A DNA stretch of 12,896 nucleotides from an uncultured Succinatimonas sp. GTDB taxonomy: Bacteria; Pseudomonadota; Gammaproteobacteria; Enterobacterales; Succinivibrionaceae. The stretch lies in contig URKL01000021.1 in assembly GCA_900548485.1 (NCBI GenBank), positions 1-12,896 of the forward strand, written 5' to 3'. The notes beneath the pieces are model-generated. The model saw nothing but the letters and a program-made list of their open reading frames with translations, had not been told where the DNA came from and did not search any database. A program made the translations under genes and the position numbers. Each line of letters begins with the position of its first letter. The stretch's first letter is position 1. Positions 6,842 to 12,896 of this stretch are shown piece after piece.

Positions 6842-7741
6842 TTATATTGTGTTATTGTTCGTTCCTAAAATTCTATCACAGTCTTGTAAAGCATTAAAAA
6901 GACTATTAAATGCTTTTTGAATAATTTCTTTTTGTGAATACATTTTGCAATATGAGCTATTAAAAATCTCTGTTGACACCATTCCTTTATAGTTAATATC
7001 ATCAAGCGCTCTTAAAAAGCTTGCTATATCAATAGCATCACCCTCATCACAAAAAACTCTATATCTTTGATCTAAGATTTTTTCACTAACACTCACTTTA
7101 ATTCCATTCATAAGATGAATGGCCATAATTTTATTTACATCTATATGTTTAAAATCATAATTAGATTTTCTATCTTTTAGATAAAGATTATAAGAATCAA
7201 GAACTAATCCTACATTTAATGCTTTAACATCTAAAATAATCTCATAAGCAAAACTAGCATCACGCACTAAACTCCGTGAAAGTCCTACTGGCTCAAAAAT
7301 CCAGTTTATATATGGATAATGCTGAGATAAAAAATTTAAAATTCTTACACAATTTTGTTTAGTTTCAGCGCGCTCATATTTGGAACATAAAGACTCATCT
7401 TCAAGAAGAGGCGCCACAACAATACATTTATCTATACCTAATTGTTGATGCAAAGAGACAATTAGATCTAGTGTTTTATATATCTCCTTATCCTTATTTT
7501 CATCATTACCTGAAGATAAAAACTCAGGATAAATATAAAGAGCATTTAAAGCATGTGGCTTTATATTGGTCTTTTCTAAAAGATCTTTAAGATCTTGTAA
7601 ACTATGATGCTTTAAATACTCTAAAAGACAATCAAAACGTATTTCAATGAGATCAAATCCTGAATTTTTAGCTAAGACAATATCCTGCTCCAAATTCAAA
7701 AAATCTTTAGTGCAAGCTTCGTTATAACAATAAAGAGTCAT
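6842..7741 (-). CDS. Xylose isomerase-like TIM-barrel protein, IolI-like
   Basis: A 299-residue sugar isomerase/epimerase of the xylose isomerase-like (AP endonuclease 2 fold) superfamily. Its layout is close to Bacillus subtilis IolI, the inosose (2-keto-myo-inositol) isomerase. Numbered from a TTG at 7753, the four IolI metal ligands have counterparts: E154 in W-I-F-E-P-V-G, D186 in L-V-L-D-S, H213 in A-I-H-L-M, and E262 in S-T-E-I-F. The N-terminal Y-N-E-A-C-T, E-Y-L-K-H-H-S-L-x-D-L and I-K-P-H-A-L-N-A-L also follow IolI. I chose the ATG at 7741 because GGAG lies about 6 nt upstream and it aligns with the start of IolI; the TTG at 7753 overlaps that ribosome site. It probably converts the keto product of the neighbouring dehydrogenase. 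No other iol genes are visible, so inositol itself is not established as the substrate. Sugar-acid epimerases of the same fold remain an alternative. Confidence 0.85.
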   Translation of the reverse strand: MTLYCYNEACTKDFLNLEQDIVLAKNSGFDLIEIRFDCLLEYLKHHSLQDLKDLLEKTNIKPHALNALYIYPEFLSSGNDENKDKEIYKTLDLIVSLHQQLGIDKCIVVAPLLEDESLCSKYERAETKQNCVRILNFLSQHYPYINWIFEPVGLSRSLVRDASFAYEIILDVKALNVGLVLDSYNLYLKDRKSNYDFKHIDVNKIMAIHLMNGIKVSVSEKILDQRYRVFCDEGDAIDIASFLRALDDINYKGMVSTEIFNSSYCKMYSQKEIIQKAFNSLFNALQDCDRILGTNNNTI

Positions 7742-7772
7742 ATTTTTCTCCAAGATTTGATCTCAATACTAA

Positions 7773-8864
7773 TTAAGCGCGATGTTCACTACTTTTCCAA
7801 ATCATATTAGGATTCTTTGATATGGCATAAATAGCTTCACATACCTCAACTGTAGCGCGTCCAGCCTCGCCATCGGCTAAAAGCTTATCTTTACCTAAAA
7901 TAGCATTCACAAAGTTTTCAATATGTAATTGATGGAAATAGATCATCTTATCAACGCTATTAAAAAACTCTTTATCAGCACTAACTAAGGCTCCTAATGA
8001 AACACTATCATCAGGTACATTCCACATATCAGTAACAGGAGGCTCTTCAATTTCAGACATTCCAGCAATAAACATCTGACCACCATCAGTTTGAACTCCA
8101 ACTGAGGAGCCATTACTACCAAAGACATGGACCTTGCCGTAAAGAGCTGGGTTTTGACTATTGCTTACAAGAACAGTAGCTAAAGCTCCTGATTTGTACT
8201 TAATTACCGCAACAGCACTATCTTCAACTTCGATATAAGGATGATTAAAATTAGCTGCCAAACCATAAATAGAATCAATCTCGCCCATATACCAATTTAA
8301 GAGGTCAATTTGGTGTGAAGCTTGTGAAACTAAAACTCCTCCCCCCTCTCCAGCAATTGAGCCACGCCAAGGATCACTATTGTAATAATCCTCAGATCTC
8401 CATCCTAACATGGTCACTTGAGCTAAAATAGGAACCCCTAATTTATTAGCATCAATAGCTTTTTTAATACGTAGACATGGCAAATAATTGCGTCTTTGTA
8501 CTAAGGTTCCTAATAAAACTCTATTTTCTCGAGCCGCTTTGATCATAGCATCGGCTTCTTCTAAATTAACCGCTAAAGGCTTTTCAACTAAAATATGACA
8601 ATGACGATTTGCGCACTTAATAGCAATTTCTGCATGGGTTGGATGAGGAGTACAAATGGTTACAACATCAAGCTGTTCTTTTTCAATCATCTCCTCGCAA
8701 TCTAAATATCCGTGAATATCGTATGCCTCACAAAAGCTTTTAAGCTTAGCTTCTGTATGATTACAGGCTGCGACTAAAACACAATTATTTAAATTATTTA
8801 TAGCTTTAGCATGAAAGTGCGCTACTTTACCGCATCCAATAATGCCAATTTTAATTTTATCCAT
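7773..8864 (-). CDS. Gfo/Idh/MocA-family NAD(P)-dependent oxidoreductase
   Basis: A 363-residue sugar or cyclitol dehydrogenase. The N-terminal Rossmann fold starts with G-I-I-G-C-G-K-V-A (residues 7-15). The family's E-K-P motif is E94-K95-P96, with the catalytic lysine at 95. The C-terminal alpha/beta domain has G-E-G-G-G-V-L-V-S-Q-A-S-H184-Q-I-D187-L-L-N-W, where H184 and D187 take the usual catalytic positions. Inositol, scyllo-inositol, glucose-related and sugar-acid dehydrogenases all share this plan, so the exact substrate is open. Paired with an IolI-like isomerase it would oxidise a hydroxyl to a ketone that the isomerase then rearranges. It is separated from dctP by a 12-bp hairpin and from the isomerase gene by 31 nt. 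The ribosome site is weak (ATGAGA about 7 nt upstream). Confidence 0.92.
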   Translation of the reverse strand: MDKIKIGIIGCGKVAHFHAKAINNLNNCVLVAACNHTEAKLKSFCEAYDIHGYLDCEEMIEKEQLDVVTICTPHPTHAEIAIKCANRHCHILVEKPLAVNLEEADAMIKAARENRVLLGTLVQRRNYLPCLRIKKAIDANKLGVPILAQVTMLGWRSEDYYNSDPWRGSIAGEGGGVLVSQASHQIDLLNWYMGEIDSIYGLAANFNHPYIEVEDSAVAVIKYKSGALATVLVSNSQNPALYGKVHVFGSNGSSVGVQTDGGQMFIAGMSEIEEPPVTDMWNVPDDSVSLGALVSADKEFFNSVDKMIYFHQLHIENFVNAILGKDKLLADGEAGRATVEVCEAIYAISKNPNMIWKSSEHRA

Positions 8865-8883
8865 AATAAAATCTCATAAATCA

Positions 8884-8910
8884 AGGTATCAGAAATATTT
8901 TCTGATACCT
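8884..8910 (-). other. Perfect intercistronic hairpin between dctP and the oxidoreductase gene
   Basis: AGGTATCAGAAA (8884-8895) and TTTCTGATACCT (8899-8910) are perfect 12-bp arms around a 3-nt loop, beginning 6 nt past the dctP stop. On the minus strand it is followed by mixed TTGATTTATGAG, not a run of T, so it is a poor terminator. Such hairpins often protect the upstream message from 3' exonucleases, which would favour excess solute-binding protein over the enzymes. Partial termination cannot be excluded. Confidence 0.8.
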
Positions 8911-8916
8911 ATATTC

Positions 8917-9921
8917 TTAATATTGTTTTTGTAAAACTTTATCTAAAACTTCAGGATTATCCATCTTGTTTTTAACTAAATCATAAACCTTGCCATCAAT
9001 TGCTTGTTTTCTCCAAATTTCTTTTTCAGCAGGACTTATTTCAACCACCTCATTACCTAACTGTTTAAATTTATCTTTTAACTGATTATCAATTTCTACA
9101 GCTCTAGATCTTTGCAATTTAGTTGCCTCTTCAACTGATTCTAGTAAAGCTTTTTGTTGATTTTCAGATAAAGCATCAAATTTTTCCTGATTTATCATAA
9201 CAAAATGAGGTCCATATACATGCCCTGTAAGAGATATGTATTTTTGAGCTTCATAAAAATGATTAGAATCAATTAAAGCTAGAGGATTTTCTTGAGCATC
9301 AATAGTTCCTTGCTGAAGAGCTGATAAAACTTCTGTAAAAGCCATCGGTGTTGGATTTGCTCCCCAATTTTTCCACATTGCAAGCTGAATCTCATTCTCC
9401 ATGGTTCTTAATTTCTGATTTTTAATATCATCAGGAACTTTTACAGGAACTTTGTTATTGGTATACATTCTGAAACCATTTTGCCATACAGCTAAAAGTT
9501 TCAAACCTTTTGATGTTACAACACTATTAACTTTTTTACCGAGCTCACTGTCAAACCATTTAAAAGCTTCTGATGAATCATCAAAAAGAAATGGCGCATC
9601 ATATAAATATAAATCGTGCATCATATTTGCAATAGGAGAGGTCGGTGTATTCACCATATCAATCTCACCTAAAATTACAGACTCAGTTGCAACACGATCA
9701 TCACCATAAGAATTATCGTTATATAAATTAATATCTAATGAGCCATTGCTCTTTTCCACAACCAATTTTTTTAATAACGCGCCAGCTTCTTTTCCTGATT
9801 GATTGGCGACATTAGCAAACTGTAAAACAACCTTATCCTCAGCATAAGAAGTGTTTAAAGCACATATACCTGTAGCAATAATAGCTACGCACAAAGTCTT
9901 CTTTTTTATATTTCTTAACAT
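8917..9921 (-). CDS. dctP: TRAP transporter solute-binding protein, DctP family
   Basis: Periplasmic substrate-binding protein of a tripartite ATP-independent periplasmic transporter, 334 residues, normal length. A signal peptide covers residues 1-27 (N-terminal K-K-K, hydrophobic core, S-Y-A before cleavage). The family core is clear: Y-L-Y-D-A-P-F-L-F, L-R-T-M-E-N, G-A-N-P-T-P-M-A-F and A-L-Q-Q-G-T-I-D-A-Q-E-N-P. The Arg in L-R-T-M-E-N is the position that usually salt-bridges the substrate carboxylate, so an organic or sugar acid is the likely ligand. It is the third gene of the operon, 27 nt after dctM, with AAGGAG about 7 nt before its ATG. Here dctP follows dctQ and dctM, whereas many TRAP operons begin with dctP. 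Family assignment is firm; ligand identity is unknown. Confidence 0.96.
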   Translation of the reverse strand: MLRNIKKKTLCVAIIATGICALNTSYAEDKVVLQFANVANQSGKEAGALLKKLVVEKSNGSLDINLYNDNSYGDDRVATESVILGEIDMVNTPTSPIANMMHDLYLYDAPFLFDDSSEAFKWFDSELGKKVNSVVTSKGLKLLAVWQNGFRMYTNNKVPVKVPDDIKNQKLRTMENEIQLAMWKNWGANPTPMAFTEVLSALQQGTIDAQENPLALIDSNHFYEAQKYISLTGHVYGPHFVMINQEKFDALSENQQKALLESVEEATKLQRSRAVEIDNQLKDKFKQLGNEVVEISPAEKEIWRKQAIDGKVYDLVKNKMDNPEVLDKVLQKQY

Positions 9922-9948
9922 AAATAACTCCTTGATATTTGTTAAAAA

Positions 9949-11226
9949 TTATAAATTTGGTAACGTCATAGATATCCCTGGTATAAAAGATATCAGTAAT
10001 AAATTTATTATCATTACGGTAATAAAAGGCATTATTCCTTTTAAAATGACTTCCATAGGTGAATTAGATATTCTTGACGCAACGAAAAGGTTTATGCCTA
10101 AAGGAGGAGTTGTAAACCCAATAGCCAAGTTCACAACCATAATTATTCCAAAATGTACTGGATCTAAACCAATAGCTTTTGCAATAGGCATTAATATTGG
10201 AGCTAAAACTAAAATAGCTGGTGTTGTATCCATAAAACAGCCAACTATCAACAATAATATATTGATTAATATGATTAATATAATACCGTTGGTGGTTAAA
10301 CTTAAAAAACTTTGCGTTATAAGAGCTGGTATTTGTTCAACCATGATTATCTTAGTAAAAGCTGATGCACATCCTAAAATAACCATCGTTGTAGCAGTTG
10401 TAGAGCAAGATGTTGAAATGGCTTTAAAAAGCTTTTTTAAATTTAATTCTTTATGAAAAAAACAGCCACAAACAAAAGCATAAAGAGCCGCTACAGAGGC
10501 CGCCTCTGTAGGAGTGAAAATGCCTGCATAAATACCACCTAAAATGATAATCGGATTTATTAACGCCCATTTAGCATCATAGATAGCCTTAAAAGCTTCT
10601 TTTTTTGAAGGAGAACTTTCATTAGATCTAATATTATTTTTTTTGCAATGAAAATAACAATAAACAATTAATGAAATTCCAATAAGAATACCTGGGACAA
10701 AACCAGCCATAAAAAGATCTGTTACAGATGTTCCTGTAGCAACGCCAAAAATTACCATAGGGATAGAAGGCGGAATAATGACGCCTATAGCGCCAGCTGT
10801 AGCAACAAGAGCCAAACAAAAGCTTTTACTATAACCTTGTCTTAACATTGTAGGGATAACCATTGTGCCAACGGCTGCAACTGTAGCCGGCCCCGATCCT
10901 GAAACAGCGGCGAAAAACATGCAAACAAGCACTGTAACAATAGCTAAGCCACCAGTTACCCTACCAAAAAAGATATTACAAACATTTAGGATTCTTGTAG
11001 ATACGCCTCCTGCACTCATCAAATCTCCAGCAAGAATAAACATAGGAATTGCTAAAATAGGGAAGGAATCACAGGATGTAACTAATGATTGAGTTAATGA
11101 AATTAAAGTAAGAGAGGAACTTCCAAAAGCAATAGCTACCATTGCAGAAAATCCTAAAGAAATTCCTACAGGTACATTTAAAATAAGGAGAATTGCTAAA
11201 GATACAAATAATAATATGACAGCCAT
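9949..11226 (-). CDS. dctM: TRAP transporter large membrane subunit, DctM family
   Basis: Main translocation subunit of the TRAP transporter, in the inner membrane and powered by an ion gradient, normally sodium. The 425 residues are almost wholly hydrophobic with about twelve membrane segments. Signature stretches include P-M-F-I-L-A-G at 61-67, S-G-S-G-P-A-T-V-A-A at 109-118, I-I-P-P-S-I-P-M-V at 150-158 and T-T-P-P-L-G-I-N-L-F near the C terminus; paired S-G/P-P loops are typical of ion- and substrate-binding hairpins. The ATG at 11226 is 12 nt after the dctQ stop, with AAGGAG spanning that junction. It is a separate protein, not a DctQM fusion. Confidence in the family is high. Confidence 0.96.
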   Translation of the reverse strand: MAVILLFVSLAILLILNVPVGISLGFSAMVAIAFGSSSLTLISLTQSLVTSCDSFPILAIPMFILAGDLMSAGGVSTRILNVCNIFFGRVTGGLAIVTVLVCMFFAAVSGSGPATVAAVGTMVIPTMLRQGYSKSFCLALVATAGAIGVIIPPSIPMVIFGVATGTSVTDLFMAGFVPGILIGISLIVYCYFHCKKNNIRSNESSPSKKEAFKAIYDAKWALINPIIILGGIYAGIFTPTEAASVAALYAFVCGCFFHKELNLKKLFKAISTSCSTTATTMVILGCASAFTKIIMVEQIPALITQSFLSLTTNGIILIILINILLLIVGCFMDTTPAILVLAPILMPIAKAIGLDPVHFGIIMVVNLAIGFTTPPLGINLFVASRISNSPMEVILKGIMPFITVMIINLLLISFIPGISMTLPNL

Positions 11227-11238
11227 ACCTTTTTCTCC

Positions 11239-11751
11239 TTATATATTTAATTCTTCAGAAGGATCGTAATTTATGTTTTCTTTTATCTTTTTAGATCTAT
11301 AAATAATTGTTTGTATCTGTCTAATCGCTGTTAAAAAAAATCCAACACCAGGCGCGGCATATACGATCCACATTGGCATCCCAATTGCAGGAGAAGTTTG
11401 GCTTAACATAATTTGTCTATTTACTAATAGCGCCGAGTAGGTAATAACAATGAAACAGAATATTAAAAATAAAAAATCCCCAATTATTACTATGTAAGCT
11501 CGCCATTTTTTAGGAAATAAATATAGACTTGCATCTATTTTTATATGGCGCATAATTTTTGCTCCGTAAGAAATACCTATATAAATCAACCAAATAAACA
11601 AATATCTAGCTAGTTCTTCGGACCAAGACAAAGAATTTTGCATAACATAACGCATGAATACTTGAAGACCTAAAACAATAGCAATAACTGAAATTAATGC
11701 TACGCAAATACTCATCTCAAGATACTCATCTATAAGCTTCAAAAACTTCAT
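11239..11751 (-). CDS. dctQ: TRAP transporter small membrane subunit, DctQ family
   Basis: Small inner-membrane subunit that pairs with DctM and helps dock the loaded DctP. From the ATG at 11751 it has 170 residues with four hydrophobic segments. The family pattern R-Y-V, then S-W-S-E-E-L-A-R-Y-L-F-I-W and G-x-x-Y-G, then a R-H-I-K-I-D cytoplasmic turn is present. I prefer 11751 because AGAGG lies about 5 nt upstream, and the N-terminal sequence from M-K-F-L-K-L-I-D-E-Y looks like other DctQ starts. An in-frame ATG at 11787 would add 12 residues, but it has no ribosome site and lies in an arm of the inverted repeat. It is the first gene of the TRAP operon. Confidence 0.92.
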   Translation of the reverse strand: MKFLKLIDEYLEMSICVALISVIAIVLGLQVFMRYVMQNSLSWSEELARYLFIWLIYIGISYGAKIMRHIKIDASLYLFPKKWRAYIVIIGDFLFLIFCFIVITYSALLVNRQIMLSQTSPAIGMPMWIVYAAPGVGFFLTAIRQIQTIIYRSKKIKENINYDPSEELNI

Positions 11752-11785
11752 AAACCCCTCTGCAACAGAACTGACGTCTGACGTC

Positions 11786-11820
11786 ATATGTTGAAGTATA
11801 AAAAATAATTTTCAACATAT
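11786..11820. promoter_or_regulatory. Perfect 10-bp inverted repeat upstream of dctQ, candidate operator
   Basis: ATATGTTGAA (11786-11795) and TTCAACATAT (11811-11820) are exact inverted complements around a 15-bp AT-only-rich spacer, so their centres are 25 bp apart. The minus-strand spacer contains TATACT, a possible -10 element. No T-run follows, so it is not a terminator. It is well placed to be bound by the GntR/FCD regulator at the end of the same operon, or to fold as a leader hairpin. A tandem CTGACGT pair (11771-11784) lies between it and dctQ. Confidence 0.55.
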
Positions 11821-11887
11821 ATTGATATAGATCCCATATCCTAAAAAAAAGGGTGATTTATACTTGATTGTTGATATTTAAAATGTG

Positions 11888-11922
11888 AAAAGCTGATCTC
11901 CATATTATGGAGATCAGCTTTT
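11888..11922 (-). terminator. Hairpin terminator downstream of kdsB
   Basis: AAAAGCTGATCTCC (11888-11901) and GGAGATCAGCTTTT (11909-11922) form a perfect 14-bp stem with a 7-nt loop, about 60 nt past the kdsB stop. Both strands end in short T-runs, so it could work in either direction. Only kdsB transcription approaches it here. It separates kdsB from the TRAP operon. Confidence 0.85.
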
Positions 11923-11982
11923 TGTGATTGTATGATTAACTAAGAATTTAATTACTACTTATAAATAGCCTAATATTTTTAC

Positions 11983-12744
11983 TTAATGATTACGCTTTAA
12001 AATTTCATTGATACGAACTAAATCCTCGGCAGTATCAACACCTGTCTCTGGCGGGCGCTCGGTAATACCTACAGCAATCTTATATCCTAAATTCAACAGT
12101 CTTAACTGCTCTAATGATTCACATTTTTCTATTTCAGCCTGACTCATAGAACTATAAGCGACGACAGTCTTAGCTTTATAGCCATAGATACCGATGTGAT
12201 GATAATGAGGATATTGCAACTTAGAGATGCTTTCATTCTTGAAATTATCACGCTCATAAGGAATTGGTGCACGGCTAAAATACAAAGCAGTACCCTTACA
12301 ATCCATAACTACCTTTACACAGTTAGGATCAAAAACATCTTTAATTTCAGTAATTTTTGCACAAAGTGTGGACATGTCTGCGCCACTATCAATTAAAAGA
12401 TTAGCTACTTTATCAATATGCTCAGGATTAATTAAAGGCTCATCTCCCTGAATATTTACTACTACTGTTTCAGGAGCTATATCAAGTTTCTGTAACATCT
12501 CTGCAATTCGATCTGTACCGCATTTGCAATCTTGAGAGGTCATGCATACCTCAACATCAACCCCTTCTAGAGCTTGAGACACCCTTTCATCATCAACACA
12601 GATAATAATGCGCTTAGCTTTAGAATTTAGAGCCTGCAAAGCTACTCTCTTGATCATCGGCATACCGTCACAATCAGCTAAAGGTTTGCCTGGAAGACGA
12701 GTTGAAGCATAGCGAGCAGGAATTGCTACGATATAATCAGCCAT
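11983..12744 (-). CDS. kdsB: 3-deoxy-manno-octulosonate cytidylyltransferase (CMP-Kdo synthetase)
   Basis: Activates Kdo with CTP to CMP-Kdo for assembly of the LPS inner core, in the cytoplasm. The 253 residues are the usual length and the gene is intact. Motifs seen in order are I-P-A-R-Y-A-S-T-R-L-P-G-K-P-L (8-22, CTP-binding loop), N-I-Q-G-D-E-P-L (metal-binding Asp), S-R-A-P-I-P-Y-E-R, H-I-G-I-Y-G-Y, E-S-L-E-Q-L-R and the C-terminal G-V-D-T-x-E-D-L. AAAGGA lies about 11 nt before the ATG at 12744, a rather long spacing. Its start codon is only about 55 nt from the end of an IS605-like element, so an upstream partner such as lpxK is not adjacent on this side. Confidence 0.97.
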   Translation of the reverse strand: MADYIVAIPARYASTRLPGKPLADCDGMPMIKRVALQALNSKAKRIIICVDDERVSQALEGVDVEVCMTSQDCKCGTDRIAEMLQKLDIAPETVVVNIQGDEPLINPEHIDKVANLLIDSGADMSTLCAKITEIKDVFDPNCVKVVMDCKGTALYFSRAPIPYERDNFKNESISKLQYPHYHHIGIYGYKAKTVVAYSSMSQAEIEKCESLEQLRLLNLGYKIAVGITERPPETGVDTAEDLVRINEILKRNH

Positions 12745-12798
12745 AATTACTAAAATCCTTTATTTAATTTATTTTATGCTAAACATTCTATAACAAAA

Positions 12799-12896
12799 TT
12801 GACTTCCTCGCCTTGCTTTAGCAAGGGGATTTCTGCTGCTTAGATTACTATCTAGCTTCAGGGGGTTCGCAGTGCTGATCCCTATCGGAATTCACT
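12799..12896 (-). mobile_element. Right end of an IS200/IS605-family (tnpB-type) element, partial at window edge
   Basis: The minus strand from the window edge reads through a CACTGCGAACCCCC block. Next are a bulged hairpin (12838-12856) and AAATCCCC, then the CCTTGC-TAAA-GCAAGG hairpin (12811-12826), ending GGAAGTCAA at 12799. This order, and the terminal TCAA, is what I know from the right ends of IS605/IS1341-type elements. There are no terminal inverted repeats or target duplication, as expected for this family. A short minus frame ends at a TAG at 12848-12850 and could be the last residues of tnpB, but that is not provable here. The rest of the element lies beyond the window. Confidence 0.7.
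12799..12896 (-). ncRNA. Putative TnpB omega-RNA (reRNA) scaffold, 3' part
   Basis: TnpB nucleases use an RNA derived from the element's right end, whose 3' tail continues into flanking DNA as guide. Here the scaffold would end with the 6-bp CCTTGC/GCAAGG hairpin and GGAAGTCAA at 12799. The guide would begin at 12798 on the minus strand (TTTTGTTATAGAATGT), inside the kdsB leader. The 5' part and the nuclease gene lie outside the window, so activity cannot be judged. Confidence 0.55.

Noticed and set aside
7742..7753. TTG start at 7753 for the IolI-like gene
   Set aside because: The codons from 7753 overlap the GGAG ribosome site of the ATG at 7741, which also aligns with the start of IolI.
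9851..10456. Plus-strand 201-codon open frame opposite dctM and the dctP start
   Set aside because: Its hydrophobic, Ile-rich translation is the mirror of a membrane-protein gene; no start signals or family features were seen.

Overview
The window looks like chromosome of an AT-rich Gram-negative bacterium. kdsB (CMP-Kdo synthesis for LPS), an E. coli-type thiC riboswitch, an E. coli-like ThiE sequence and a TRAP transporter together point to a gammaproteobacterium. A low-GC host-associated anaerobic lineage such as Succinivibrionaceae is my best guess, but this is inference only. Every supported gene is on the minus strand, so transcription runs from high to low coordinates.

Reading in the direction of transcription, the right edge (12799-12896) appears to be the terminal part of an IS200/IS605-family element. 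It resembles the omega-RNA (reRNA) scaffold that lies at the 3' end of tnpB units. It abuts kdsB (11983-12744), which ends at a strong hairpin terminator (11888-11922).

Next comes a six-gene catabolic operon: TRAP transporter subunits dctQ-dctM-dctP, a Gfo/Idh/MocA-family NAD(P)-dependent oxidoreductase, an IolI-like TIM-barrel isomerase, and a GntR/FadR-type (FCD) regulator as the last gene. A perfect 10-bp inverted repeat lies just upstream of dctQ, and a perfect 12-bp hairpin separates dctP from the enzyme genes. The layout suggests import of a carboxylated sugar or cyclitol-like compound, its oxidation, and isomerisation of the keto product, under control of the operon's own regulator. 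The substrate cannot be read from the sequence.

The second large block is a thiamine-biosynthesis operon: promoter, TPP riboswitch (5910-5988), thiC, a thiD-thiE fusion, thiS, thiG and thiH, with a hairpin terminator at 679-705. The genes overlap or are separated by 3 nt. Together they make HMP-P, phosphorylate it, build the thiazole from tyrosine-derived dehydroglycine and ThiS-thiocarboxylate, and couple the halves into thiamine phosphate. thiF, thiI, dxs and thiL are not in the window.

At the left end is a monocistronic gene for a small secreted DUF1036-like protein (105-503), with its own sigma70-like promoter and a strong terminator. No tRNA, rRNA or CRISPR array was seen, and no gene-free gap exceeds about 220 bases.
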